Source: Nitrospirota bacterium
GTDB lineage: Bacteria > JACPQY01
Direction of reading: 5' to 3'
Length of the DNA stretch: 64,000 nt
NCBI GenBank assembly: GCA_016190245.1
Contig: JACPQY010000011.1
Coordinates: forward strand, 62,001 to 126,000
The position numbers were made by a program, and so were the translations under genes. Shown piece after piece: positions 25,877-34,345 of this stretch (positions within the stretch are counted from its first letter, which is position 1; every line of letters begins with the position of its first letter). The notes under the pieces were generated by a model that made no database searches, was not told the DNA's origin, and saw only the letters and a program-made list of their open reading frames with translations.

Positions 25877-25972
25877 TCCTCGTTGACGCATCGTGTCACA
25901 AGGACGTGCCTCCGCTCCTCTCGGAAGATCCGGTAACCCGAATCCTCTCCTCACCGCCCCGCAGCCCGGCTC

Positions 25973-28102
25973 GTGAATCGCGTCCTGTTCCAAGTCCATC
26001 ACCTGCACGAACGAACGGCGCCGGCGCCCTACCAGGACTTGGTCCAACGGCTCGAGGCGATGCTCGATGCCGTTGAAGACGGCGTGCTGGCGACGGACGA
26101 CCACGGCACGGTCGAGCTCGCAAACCGCGCGGCCCAGCAGCTATGGGGATACGGAGCCGAGGAGATGGCGGGGAAATCCCTGGACGAACTCCTGGAGAAC
26201 GGCCCCGCTCACCGCCTGCCGCTTGTGGGCGGCACCGATGGTCCGGAGTTTGCCGGGCATGCCTTCGGCACTCGCCTGGAGCTTTCCGCCAGGCGGAAGT
26301 CAGGCGACGCTTTTTCCGCAGAGGTGCGCATCGTTCCATCGCCCGGCGCCTGCCCATCCTCCTACCACGTAACCGTCCGAGACCTGACGCAAGCTCGGCG
26401 CTCAACCGGCGAGCGACTTGAGGCCGAGGAGCGATACGCCCTGGCCCTTCGAGGGGCTGATGACGGGCTATGGGACTGGAACCTCATGAGCGACACGCTC
26501 TACCTTTGTCCCCGATGGAAGGCCATGCTCGGCTACGATGAAAACGAAATGGGATCCACACCCGACGAGTGGTTCAGCCGGATCCACCCTGAGGACGTCT
26601 ACTGGGTTCGGGCCGGCCTTGATGCCGCGCTCAAGGGCGGGCAACGGAATTTCGAAAGCGAATACCGGATGGTTCACAGAGACGGGTCCTTTCGATGGGT
26701 GCTCTGCCGGGGCATTGCCGTGCGCGATTCGGAGGGCCGCCCCGTGCGTGTGGTCGGTTCTCAAACCGACGTCACGTCGCGCCGCGTCCACGACCCCCTC
26801 ACCGGACTTCCCAACCGGACCCTCTTCGCCGATCGCCTCGCGCGGCTCCTCGCCCGAGGTCGTCAAGGCGAGGGGTATCCTTGTGCCGTCCTCTTCCTCG
26901 ACCTCGACCGCTTCAAGGTCGTGAACGACAGTCTGGGTCACGCCGCGGGCGACCAGCTCCTGGTCGAGATCGCCCGCCGCCTCGAAACCTGCCTGCGCCC
27001 ACACGACACCGTCGCGCGCCTCGGCGGCGACGAGTTCACCATCCTCCTCGACGACATCCGGCACGCCGGCGACGCCCTGCGCGTGGCCGAGCGGATCCAC
27101 CAAGCCTTGGCCTCGCCCTTCCGTATCGGCCCCCACGAGTTGTTCGCCTCCGCCAGCATCGGCATCGCCCTCAGCCGCGGCCGGGACGACCGGGCGGACG
27201 ACCTGATTCGCGATGCCGACACCGCCATGTACCGCGCGAAGGCCCGGGGGGGCGCCCGCCACGAAGTCTTCGACAGTCTCATGCGCGCCCGTGCGGTGGA
27301 GCGCCTCCAGACCGAAACCCAGATCCGCCGCGCCCTCGAACATCAACAGTTCGTCCTGAGATACTCCCCCGTGACCACGCTCGATACCCGGGAGTGCGCC
27401 GGCTTGCAGGCCCAACTCCACTGGCGCAATCCCGAGCGCGGGCTCCAGGCTCCAGCCGCGTTCGTGCCCATCGCGGAGGAAATTGGGTTGGCCCGCGCGA
27501 TCGGCCTGTGGAGTGTCCGCACCGCCTGCCGCCAAGCCCGGGACTGGCGATTGAATGAGGCCCCCGGCCCGGTCTTCATCAGTCTGCGCTTCTCGGGCCG
27601 GCGCTTGGCCCAGATTGATCTGGCGGAGGATCTGGACAAGATCCTTGCGGAGACCGGGATGGAGGCCAAGCTGCTGCGGTTCGAGATCTCCGAGAACATG
27701 ATCATGGAGAACCCCGATCAGGCGGCCACGATTCTCGAACGCCTCACCGAACGCGGCCTCCGGGTGATGATCGATTCCTTCGGCACCGGCTACTCCTCCC
27801 TCAGCTACCTGCACCGATTCCCCATCCAAGGATTGAAGATCGACCCCGCCCTAGTGGGACGGGTGGACATTGACGAGGAGAGCGCCGAGATGGTGAGGAC
27901 GATCGCCATGCTCGCCCGCGCCCTTTCCCTCGAGGTGGTGGCCGACGGCGTCGAGACCCAGGCGCACGCGACAAAGCTCCTCGATCTCGGCTGCCGATAC
28001 GCTCAGGGGCGGTTTTTCTCGGAGCCCTTGGATGCCCCGGCGGCCGGGGAACTGATCACCGCCTCCAGCGCATCGGTCCCTCTCGCAGGTCAGGCCGGAT
28101 AG
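25973..28102 (+). CDS. PAS-PAS-GGDEF-EAL protein, probable diguanylate cyclase with degenerate EAL
   Basis: A 709-residue c-di-GMP signalling protein from a GTG start. Order: PAS about 25-140 (MLDAVEDGVLATDDHG), PAS/PAC 150-272 (GLWDWNLMSDTLYL, MVHRDGSFRWVLCRG), GGDEF about 275-440 (DPLTGLPNRTLF, RLGGDEFTILLDDI), EAL-like about 450-700. The GGDEF motif and metal Asp (FLDLDRFK) are intact, so cyclase activity is expected. In the EAL part, the EALLRW signature reads QAQLHW, the usual DDFG reads DSFGTGYSS, and the Asn-bearing strand reads ISLRFS. Key metal ligands are therefore lost and phosphodiesterase activity is unlikely. No transmembrane segments; likely a cytosolic sensor. Confidence 0.92.
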   Translation: MNRVLFQVHHLHERTAPAPYQDLVQRLEAMLDAVEDGVLATDDHGTVELANRAAQQLWGYGAEEMAGKSLDELLENGPAHRLPLVGGTDGPEFAGHAFGTRLELSARRKSGDAFSAEVRIVPSPGACPSSYHVTVRDLTQARRSTGERLEAEERYALALRGADDGLWDWNLMSDTLYLCPRWKAMLGYDENEMGSTPDEWFSRIHPEDVYWVRAGLDAALKGGQRNFESEYRMVHRDGSFRWVLCRGIAVRDSEGRPVRVVGSQTDVTSRRVHDPLTGLPNRTLFADRLARLLARGRQGEGYPCAVLFLDLDRFKVVNDSLGHAAGDQLLVEIARRLETCLRPHDTVARLGGDEFTILLDDIRHAGDALRVAERIHQALASPFRIGPHELFASASIGIALSRGRDDRADDLIRDADTAMYRAKARGGARHEVFDSLMRARAVERLQTETQIRRALEHQQFVLRYSPVTTLDTRECAGLQAQLHWRNPERGLQAPAAFVPIAEEIGLARAIGLWSVRTACRQARDWRLNEAPGPVFISLRFSGRRLAQIDLAEDLDKILAETGMEAKLLRFEISENMIMENPDQAATILERLTERGLRVMIDSFGTGYSSLSYLHRFPIQGLKIDPALVGRVDIDEESAEMVRTIAMLARALSLEVVADGVETQAHATKLLDLGCRYAQGRFFSEPLDAPAAGELITASSASVPLAGQAG

Positions 28103-28122
28103 AAGCGTCCAGCGTAGGGACA

Positions 28123-28209
28123 CGGGCTGCCTGCCCGCCGACCCGTCCTCCGTCCGCCTCAGGCGGACTGCTACGGAAGCGGCGCAGGCGGGAAGCCCGC
28201 GGCTACCAG
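28123..28209 (+). repeat. palindromic repeat family A, copy 1 (diverged)
   Basis: Core GGGCTGCCTGCCCGCCG, internal palindrome GTCCGCCTCAGGCGGAC and terminal GGCGGGAAGCCCGCGGCTACC. The same layout recurs at 37685-37754 and, inverted, at 43421-43490. This copy has extra bases around the central hairpin. It lies between convergent genes. Confidence 0.75.
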
Positions 28210-28235
28210 AAACGGGGAGTCAAGGTAGGCGCACG

Positions 28236-28287
28236 CCATGTTGCATGCCGCGCCATCTCCGCCGCGGCGGACGCGGCGACACATGGG
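28236..28287 (-). repeat. palindromic repeat family B, copy 3 (partial, inverted)
   Basis: Read on the minus strand, GTGTCGCCGCG, a longer centre, and ATGGCGCGGCATG match the family B copy at 42294-42369. With copy A1 it fills most of the 300-bp gap between the convergent GGDEF-EAL and response-regulator genes; no gene is seen there. Confidence 0.55.
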
Positions 28288-28402
28288 CAGGGAGCCCGTG
28301 GACCTTGCGGCTTCGAGAGCAAGGTCCACGTGCCACGAGCAGAAGGCAGCCCAGGACCTTGTTATGCGCGGGCCATCGTGGCCAGCACATACCACAGGGC
28401 TC

Positions 28403-29086
28403 TCACGCCGGCGGCTCGAAGCGGTAGCCCACGCCGCGGACGGTCTCGATCCACATGCCGCAAGGCCCCAGCCTGCGGCGCAGGTTGGCAACATGCGTAT
28501 CCACCGTCCGCGTCATCACCTCCGCGTCGATCCCCCAGACCTTATCCAGCAGGTCTTCGCGGGAATGGACGTGCCCCGGATGCGCGAGAAAGAAGGCCAG
28601 GAGTTTGAGCTCCATCGCGGTCATCTCGACCTCGTTCCCCTCGACGAGGACGCGACGATCGGGCACATCCACGCTGAGTGTACCGATCTTGAAGCGGCGC
28701 TCCTCGATCTCCGGCGCGAGTCGCCTGAGAATAGCCTGCGCGCGCAGCACCACCTCGCGCGTGTTGAAAGGCTTGGTGATGTAGTCGTCCGCCCCCTTCT
28801 CGAACGCCGCGACTTTGTCCGCCTCGGAACCGAGGGCGGTGATCATGATGATAGGGATGCGGCGCGTCTCCTCTTCGGCCCGCAAGCGGCGGCAGACCTC
28901 CGTGCCGACGAGATCGGGCAGTCCGATGTCGAGGAGGATGAGGTCCGGGCGCGTCCGCTGGGCCGACTCCATTGCCTCTCTGCCATTGCTCGCCTCGCGG
29001 ACGGAATACCCATGCTGCTCGAGGGTGCGTTTGAGCACGTCCACCACCTGAGGCTCGTCGTCCACCACGAGGATCTTGTGCGTCAC
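28403..29086 (-). CDS. OmpR/PhoB-family response regulator
   Basis: A 227-residue regulator. The receiver domain has acidic pair VVDDE, phosphoacceptor DLILLDIGLPD (about D52), and the switch region ITALGSE and DDYITKPFN. The C-terminal winged helix reads LEVLEGNEVEMTAMELKLLAFFLAHPGHVHSREDLLDKVWG-like, ending ETVRGVGYRFEPP, typical of PhoB/OmpR DNA-binding domains. No histidine kinase adjoins, so it is an orphan in this window. The GTG start at 29086 is only 6 nt from a TATGAT -10 box, predicting a leaderless mRNA. Confidence 0.93.
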   Translation of the reverse strand: MTHKILVVDDEPQVVDVLKRTLEQHGYSVREASNGREAMESAQRTRPDLILLDIGLPDLVGTEVCRRLRAEEETRRIPIIMITALGSEADKVAAFEKGADDYITKPFNTREVVLRAQAILRRLAPEIEERRFKIGTLSVDVPDRRVLVEGNEVEMTAMELKLLAFFLAHPGHVHSREDLLDKVWGIDAEVMTRTVDTHVANLRRRLGPCGMWIETVRGVGYRFEPPA

Positions 29087-29092
29087 GCGCGT

Positions 29093-29122
29093 ATCATATC
29101 ATCCGGGGATCGAGGGGTTCAA
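29093..29122 (-). promoter_or_regulatory. promoter of the PhoB-type regulator, leaderless
   Basis: Minus strand TTGAAC (29122-29117), 18-bp spacer, TATGAT (29098-29093), then 6 nt to the GTG start at 29086. No Shine-Dalgarno can fit between the expected +1 and the start. Confidence 0.65.
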
Positions 29123-29153
29123 AACCAGACCGGTGCGGCTTCGCAACCCTTCT

Positions 29154-31475
29154 TCAGCGGCCCTCGTCCTCCGCCACCCCCACGCGGACCGGAGTGTACC
29201 GATCGGTCGTCGTGCCATCGCCCAGTTGACCGAAGGCGTTGAGTCCCCAGCAAACCGGCGACGCCTCCGAGGGCCCCGCGCAGGTGTGGAAGACACCCGT
29301 GGTGATCGTCCGGGTCGGTGGAGCGCCGGTGACCGGAGTGGGCGTGCTCGTCTGCTGCGGTTCGGCCACGCCGAGTTGGCCGGAGGCATTGTCGCCCCAG
29401 CAGAGAACGGACGAACGAGACCGGATCGCGCAGGTGTGGTTCTGTCCGGTCGCCACACGGATCCACTCCCCTTCCGCTTCAATCCGCGTGGGGGTGAGAA
29501 TCGGCGCCCCGCCGCCCCCGATGATCTGACCGAAATCGTCGGCCCCCCAGCACCACAGCGAGCGGTCCGTTTTCAGAGCGCAGGAGTGGTTCCAGCCGGT
29601 GGCCACGACAGCCCAGTCCCGTTCCGTTCCCACCCGCGCCGGCTCGAGCGCGTCCACGCGGCTGCCGGTCCCGAGCTGTCCGAAGGCGTTGTAGCCCCAG
29701 CACCAGACCTCGCCTTCGCGGCTGAGGGCACACGTGTGGTTCGCGCCCGTCGCCACGCCCCGCCAAACGCTCGCGGCGCCCGCGCGTGCCGGCATCAGCT
29801 CGCCACCGCGGCTGCCGGTGCCGAGCTGGCCGTACGCGTTGCCGCCCCAGCACCAGAGAGAACCGCCGCTGCGAATGCCGCAGGTGTGCCGGTCTCCGGC
29901 CTCGATCTTCTCCCAGTCCGTCGCTTCACCAATGCGGACGGGGGCGAGGCGGGTCTCTGTGCTCCCATCGCCGAGTTGGCCGAACAGGTTGTAGCCCCAG
30001 CACCAGAGCGACCCGTTTCGCCGGATCCCGCACGAGTGGAAGTAGCCGCCGGAGACCGCAGCCCAGTCGGATTCCTCACCGATCCGACCCGGAGTGCCCC
30101 GATTCGCGCGCGTGCCGTCGCCGAGTTGGCCATAGCGGTTGTCCCCCCAGGCGTAGAGGGCGCCCCCGTGCACGGCGAGGGTGTGGTACTTGCCTGCGGC
30201 CAGGCGCTCGGCCCTCGGCGCGGGAGGGGTGTGCACCACGATCTCGGGTGACTCGGGCGATCGCCCGTTCGTGTTCACGGCATAGACGCGGTACCGGTAG
30301 GTGGCCGCATCCTCGACACCCTGATCCGTGAACATCGCTTCGCCGTGGCCGACGCTGGCGACGGGCGCGAACGCCGCTTCAGATTCCGCGCGCTCGATCA
30401 CAAACCCATCCTCCTCCCCCTCCCCGGGCAGCCAGGCGAGGCGAACTTCCCAGCCATCCGTAACCGCCACCAGGGAAGTGGGCGTGACGGGCAGCGGGCA
30501 AGCGGCCAGATCATCCGCAACTCCATTGCAATCGTTGTCGATCCCATCGCCGCAGACCTCGGGAACGGCCGCGCCGACAGCGGCTGTGCATTCCACACCC
30601 ATTCCATCCGTCCGGCAGATCAACACACCTGCACGCTCGCACACCCCGAGGCCGGATCGGCAGGCGTTGCCTTTCGAAATGAATGTTTCGTCGATGGCCC
30701 CATCAAGGTCGTCATCGCGACCGTTGCAGGTCTCTTCGCGCGCGACAACCGGGGGCGGCGCCGGCGGCTCCGCAGGCGGGGAAGTCGGCGCCACAGGACC
30801 GGCGACCGGCGGCACAACCGGCACGCTCTCCGCGGTTGCCGCGGCAGGGGTCGGGTTCACGGTGATCTCCATCGTCACGGGCGCGGGAGTCTCCACGGCT
30901 GTAGGCGCCGCAATACCCCCCGGAGGGGTCGCGGAGGCGGAGACGCCTGTGGCGGCAGGCAATCCCGTCCCTCTTTTCGCCACGGGGGGAGCGGGCTCGA
31001 GGTTCATCTCGATCGTGTTCGACCCCCAGGCGATCTCGATCACATCGGTGAGGACCCAGTAGTTTTCCCGCCCGACCACCAGCGTGTAGGAACCCGGGGC
31101 GACCGACTCGAAGCGGAACGCGCCGGCATCATCGGTAACGGTCTCGGCCGCGATTTCGCCGTCGCTCTCCCGCGCGAGCCGGACCACCGCGCCTGAAACG
31201 GGGCGGCCGCTTGCGGAGTCGAGAATCTGGCCATCCACCGCCATGTCGTAGTCCCGCTCGGCGGCTGCCGGCCGAGCCAACCCTTCGAGGCGTCCCCCCT
31301 TCCCTTCGCAGCCTTCCAGCGCGGCGATCAAGATCGCGAGGATGGCTGCGAATGCCATCGGCGCGAAGCCGATCCCCCCCCCGATGGGCAGGGCCCTCAA
31401 TTGGGGCGCGAGTGTCGCCAGGTGTTCCATCCCTCGCCTCTCATCCATTCGGAGTGCATCACGATTCATGCGCAC
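29154..31475 (-). CDS. RCC1-repeat surface lipoprotein with carboxypeptidase-regulatory-like and metal-binding-motif regions
   Basis: A 773-residue exported protein. A hydrophobic segment ends in the lipobox-like LEGC near residue 55. Next come a carboxypeptidase-regulatory-like beta-sandwich (VDGQILDSASGRPVSGAVVRL), a Pro/Ala/Val-rich linker, and paired CNGRDDDLDGAIDE / CGDGIDNDCNGVADD motifs (the 'putative metal-binding' type common in myxobacterial surface proteins). A fibronectin III-like domain precedes about seven RCC1 repeats (SLWCWGYNLFGQLGDGST, VWCWGYNAFGQLGTGS and others), forming a propeller. The start could be one of several Mets. Probably displayed on the outer membrane for binding; ligand unknown. 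Confidence 0.82.
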   Translation of the reverse strand: MRMNRDALRMDERRGMEHLATLAPQLRALPIGGGIGFAPMAFAAILAILIAALEGCEGKGGRLEGLARPAAAERDYDMAVDGQILDSASGRPVSGAVVRLARESDGEIAAETVTDDAGAFRFESVAPGSYTLVVGRENYWVLTDVIEIAWGSNTIEMNLEPAPPVAKRGTGLPAATGVSASATPPGGIAAPTAVETPAPVTMEITVNPTPAAATAESVPVVPPVAGPVAPTSPPAEPPAPPPVVAREETCNGRDDDLDGAIDETFISKGNACRSGLGVCERAGVLICRTDGMGVECTAAVGAAVPEVCGDGIDNDCNGVADDLAACPLPVTPTSLVAVTDGWEVRLAWLPGEGEEDGFVIERAESEAAFAPVASVGHGEAMFTDQGVEDAATYRYRVYAVNTNGRSPESPEIVVHTPPAPRAERLAAGKYHTLAVHGGALYAWGDNRYGQLGDGTRANRGTPGRIGEESDWAAVSGGYFHSCGIRRNGSLWCWGYNLFGQLGDGSTETRLAPVRIGEATDWEKIEAGDRHTCGIRSGGSLWCWGGNAYGQLGTGSRGGELMPARAGAASVWRGVATGANHTCALSREGEVWCWGYNAFGQLGTGSRVDALEPARVGTERDWAVVATGWNHSCALKTDRSLWCWGADDFGQIIGGGGAPILTPTRIEAEGEWIRVATGQNHTCAIRSRSSVLCWGDNASGQLGVAEPQQTSTPTPVTGAPPTRTITTGVFHTCAGPSEASPVCWGLNAFGQLGDGTTTDRYTPVRVGVAEDEGR

Positions 31476-31782
31476 ATGATGACGGAGGACGGACGCGTGA
31501 ATATGAGGCTTCTGTCACAACGCCGGAAAAAGTTATCTTTGCAACACGTGGGAATTAGCCTTGAGGAATAATGCGATGACTACTGGAGCGTTCGATGTTG
31601 ACGATGATGTAACAATTGCCGGGGCCCTATCCGGCTGTGACCTGGGAATCCCGCAACACCCTTGCCCTCCCACTATGGCCCACAACGAGTTGAGGGAATG
31701 GGTGCGAACGGGATCTCAATTCTGTCAACCTCACAACTGGTTATGGTGAATCATTAGTAGTGCCAGGACTATGGTCCTCCAT
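31476..31782. other. gene-poor, lower-GC spacer
   Basis: About 300 bp between divergently transcribed genes, visibly less GC-rich than its surroundings. A 62-codon frame (31561-31749, inner ATG 31576) has no ribosome site, no recognisable domain and an unusual composition, so I do not call it a gene. The right edge runs into the histidine kinase promoter. Confidence 0.5.
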
Positions 31783-31811
31783 TTGACACAGACCGGTTTG
31801 GGGCGTACTGT
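31783..31811 (+). promoter_or_regulatory. promoter of the NarL-type kinase operon, leaderless
   Basis: TTGACA (31783-31788), exact consensus, 17-bp spacer, TACTGT (31806-31811), then 6 nt (TTCCGC) to the GTG at 31818. Transcription should start at or within a base or two of the GTG. Confidence 0.7.
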
Positions 31812-31817
31812 TTCCGC

Positions 31818-32879
31818 GTGGGCAGCAAGGCGCGGGCGCTGGAGTCCCCGTTTGCGCCTCCGGGGATAGCTTTTCTCTTCTTCTTGGGGTTTTCAGCGGG
31901 TTTCCATTACCTGCATGTGTCGGGCGCGTTGGCCCTGGCCGCTGCGCCGGCCGGGGCGGCGGGGTTCTTTCTCGGGATTGGCGGGGGACTCCTGGTGGCA
32001 GCCGTCTGCGCTGCGGCTGACTTTGGCTTCAGCGCGGTTTTCGATACGCCCGGTGAGATCGGCGCCAACATGGCGGCCTTTGGCGCCGCGAGCGCGGTTG
32101 CCGCCATAGCGGGTTTCCACCGACGGGTGCTCAGCCGCATCGAGGCCCGGTCGCGCGCCGAATTCGCGCGTGCCGAAAGCCGGGCCCGGGAGGCGGAGGA
32201 AATGAAGGCCCTTGCCGCCCATCTCGACAAGATGAGAGAGGAAGAGCGCGCGAAGCTGGCGCGCGACATCCACGACGATCTTGGCCAGATCCTCACGGTG
32301 CTCAAGATGGACCTCGTTCGCCTCAAGAGAAACCTCCCGCAGGAGCAGGGGCAGGAAGTGGAGGATGCGGTGCTTGCCGTGGACCGCTCGATCGAGGCCG
32401 TTCGCGCCATTGCCGGCGAACTCCGGCCGGCCATGCTGAACGACCTGGGCCTGGCCGCCGCCGTGGAGTGGCTCGTCAAGGAGTTCGGCCGGCGCACGGG
32501 GATCGAGTGCCGGGCCGAGATTGAGTCCGACGGATCGGAGGTGGGACACGACCTCGCCCTGGCCGCCTACCGGATCCTTCAGGAATCCCTGACCAACGGG
32601 GTGCGCCACGCGCACGCCTCCGAGATCACCGTCCGGCTGGGCGTGGCGCCGGCCGAGGTTCGCCTCAGCGTGTGCGACAACGGAATCGGCCCCCCCCCCA
32701 AGAACCAACACATGCCCAGTTGCCTCGGCCTGGTAAGCATGCGCGAGCGCGTTGCGGCTTTCGGCGGTTCCTTCTCGATCGGGCCGGGCCCGGACGGCGG
32801 CACGATGTTGGAGGCGCGCTTTCCGCAGCCGGCTCCGGCCGCCATCGCCGTGGAAGCCATGGCGGAGGCATCGGCGTGA
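31818..32879 (+). CDS. NarL-type sensor histidine kinase (HisKA_3)
   Basis: A 353-residue membrane kinase. Several hydrophobic segments lie within residues 15-100, with no sizeable periplasmic loop, then a coiled-coil linker (RIEARSRAEFARAESRAREAEEMK). The dimerisation/phosphoacceptor helix EERAKLARDIHDDLGQILT carries His152, and the HATPase domain has DNGIGPPP and GLVSMRERVAAFGG. No PAS or HAMP domain is present, so the membrane region itself may sense the signal. The GTG start is leaderless. The stop overlaps the regulator's GTG start. Confidence 0.93.
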   Translation: MGSKARALESPFAPPGIAFLFFLGFSAGFHYLHVSGALALAAAPAGAAGFFLGIGGGLLVAAVCAAADFGFSAVFDTPGEIGANMAAFGAASAVAAIAGFHRRVLSRIEARSRAEFARAESRAREAEEMKALAAHLDKMREEERAKLARDIHDDLGQILTVLKMDLVRLKRNLPQEQGQEVEDAVLAVDRSIEAVRAIAGELRPAMLNDLGLAAAVEWLVKEFGRRTGIECRAEIESDGSEVGHDLALAAYRILQESLTNGVRHAHASEITVRLGVAPAEVRLSVCDNGIGPPPKNQHMPSCLGLVSMRERVAAFGGSFSIGPGPDGGTMLEARFPQPAPAAIAVEAMAEASA

Positions 32880-33508
32880 CCCGCGTGTTTCTGGTGGACG
32901 ACCACGCCCTCGTGCGCGAGGGGATACGGAGGATCCTGTCGGATGCCGAGGACATCACGCTGGTCGGTGAAGCGGCCACGGCCACGGAGGCCCTCGAGCG
33001 GGCCGGCGGGCTCAACGTAGACGTCGTCGTGCTGGACCTTTCCCTACCCGACCGGCACGGCCTGGAGGTCCTCAAGGATCTGCGAGCGGCCGCGCGGACT
33101 CCCTCCGTCCTCGTGCTCAGCATGCACGCAGAGCACCAGTACGCCGTGCGCGCCTTCAAAGCGGGCGCCTCGGGCTATCTGACCAAGCAGGCGGCCCCCG
33201 AGGAACTGATCGACGCGATCCGCACCATCGCTTCGGGCCGAAAGTACGTCACGCAGGCGGCCGCCCAGCGCCTCGCGGCGGCCGTGGCTGGCGACCGGCA
33301 CGCCCTGCCCCATCAGGCCCTGTCGGATCGCGAGATGGAAGTGATGATGATGCTCGTGCGCGGAAATGGGATCAGCGACATCGCCGCGCAGTTGCAACTC
33401 AGCCCCAAAACCATCACCACCCACCGGGCACGGATCCTCAGCAAGATGGGCATGAGCAACAACGCCGACCTGGTCAGGTATTCCCTGGAGCACAAACTGA
33501 TGGAGTAG
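32876..33508 (+). CDS. NarL/FixJ-family LuxR-type response regulator
   Basis: A 210-residue regulator starting at GTG 32876 (VTRVFLVDDH), in a GTGA overlap with the kinase stop; the track start 68 codons upstream lies inside the kinase gene. The receiver has DD9 and phosphoacceptor Asp54 (VVVLDLSLPDRHG) with K-motif YLTKQ. The C-terminal LuxR helix-turn-helix reads LSDREMEVMMMLVRGNGISDIAAQLQLSPKTITTHRARILSKMG. It is the cognate partner of the preceding kinase. Targets unknown. Confidence 0.95.
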   Translation: MTRVFLVDDHALVREGIRRILSDAEDITLVGEAATATEALERAGGLNVDVVVLDLSLPDRHGLEVLKDLRAAARTPSVLVLSMHAEHQYAVRAFKAGASGYLTKQAAPEELIDAIRTIASGRKYVTQAAAQRLAAAVAGDRHALPHQALSDREMEVMMMLVRGNGISDIAAQLQLSPKTITTHRARILSKMGMSNNADLVRYSLEHKLME

Positions 33509-33649
33509 CGCGGCAGCAACCGTTCAGCCGCCGGCGGTAAGCTATCTGCCTCCAGACAAGGGACCGAGTAATCCGTGATGTGCAGTGTCTCTGTATCTGG
33601 GGCTGCTTGCTGATGGCTGACAGCCGAATGCTTCCGCGCCGCGGGCGGT

Positions 33650-33678
33650 TTGACAGGTGTGCGGCTGACAAGTAGCGT
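33650..33678 (+). promoter_or_regulatory. promoter of lemA-M48-pld, starting a leaderless mini-ORF
   Basis: TTGACA (33650-33655), 17-bp spacer, TAGCGT (33673-33678), then 6 nt to a GTG at 33685 that opens a 25-codon frame ending exactly at the lemA start. Confidence 0.6.
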
Positions 33679-33684
33679 ACGGCC

Positions 33685-33762
33685 GTGATTGCGCAGATAG
33701 GGGCGGCACCATCGCCGGTCGTCCACGGCCCCCTTGCGCTTGGCGGCAGGGGAGCCAGGTGA
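33685..33762 (+). CDS. 25-aa leaderless leader ORF coupled to lemA
   Basis: From GTG 33685 the frame encodes 25 residues (MIAQIGAAPSPVV...GGRGAR) and stops with TGA at 33760-33762, overlapping the lemA GTG (GTGA at 33759-33762). The start is 6 nt after the -10 box, the same spacing as at the other leaderless genes here. It would let ribosomes loading at the mRNA 5' end reinitiate at lemA, which also has its own GGCAGGGGAG site. Too short for the ORF track. Confidence 0.45.
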   Translation: MIAQIGAAPSPVVHGPLALGGRGAR

Positions 33763-34343
33763 TCTACGCCTCCATTGCCGTCCTCGCCCTCGCGGTGGGG
33801 ATCGTCATCGTTCTCTTCAACCGGCTCGTCATGCTGCGCAACCGGTTCAAGAACGCCTTTTCGCAGATCGAGGTGCAACTGAAGCGGCGGCACGACCTCG
33901 TGCCCAATCTCGTGGAGGCGGCCCGCGCCTACATTTCGCACGAGCGCCAGACCCTCGAGGCGGTCATCGCCGCACGCAACCGGGCTGCCGGGGCGGCCCA
34001 GGGCGCCGCAGCGGACCCCACGAACGCCCGCGCCCTCAAGGAACTCGGGGAAGCCGAGTCGGGGTTGACCGCCGCCCTCGGCCGTCTCTTCGCCCTTCAG
34101 GAAAGCTACCCCGATCTGAAAGCGAACCAGGTCATCGCGCAGCTCGTGGAGGAGCTGACGTCCACGGAGAACCGGATCGCGTTCGCGCGGCAGGCCTTCA
34201 ATGACGGCGTGATGGGGTACAACACGGCCCGCGAGGTGTTCCCGGGCAACCTGATCGCCGCGGGGTTCGGATTCGGCCCGGCCCCCCTGTTCGAGATCGA
34301 CGACCGAAAGGAGACTGAACCCGTCCGCGTCAATCTGCGGTGA
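33759..34343 (+). CDS. lemA: LemA family protein
   Basis: A 194-residue LemA protein with an N-terminal membrane helix (YASIAVLALAVGIVIVLF, residues 3-20) and a helical cytoplasmic body: VMLRNRFKNAFSQIEVQLKRRHDLVPNLVEAARAY, ESGLTAALGRLFALQESYPDLKAN and ENRIAFARQAFNDGVMGYN are all family signatures. LemA commonly neighbours membrane metalloproteases, as here. GTG start with Shine-Dalgarno GGCAGGGGAG; the stop runs into the start region of the M48 gene. Likely role: membrane-stress or envelope quality control with its neighbour. Confidence 0.92.
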   Translation: MIYASIAVLALAVGIVIVLFNRLVMLRNRFKNAFSQIEVQLKRRHDLVPNLVEAARAYISHERQTLEAVIAARNRAAGAAQGAAADPTNARALKELGEAESGLTAALGRLFALQESYPDLKANQVIAQLVEELTSTENRIAFARQAFNDGVMGYNTAREVFPGNLIAAGFGFGPAPLFEIDDRKETEPVRVNLR

Positions 34344-34345
34344 CG

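Noticed and set aside
25643-26104. 153-aa minus ORF ending in DRTADLGLMRPSLYH
   Set aside because: This tail is the translated antisense of the tRNA; such ORFs are frequent misannotations.
31561-31749. 62-aa ORF in the spacer before the histidine kinase
   Set aside because: No ribosome site, no domain, TTG start, and no support beyond being open.
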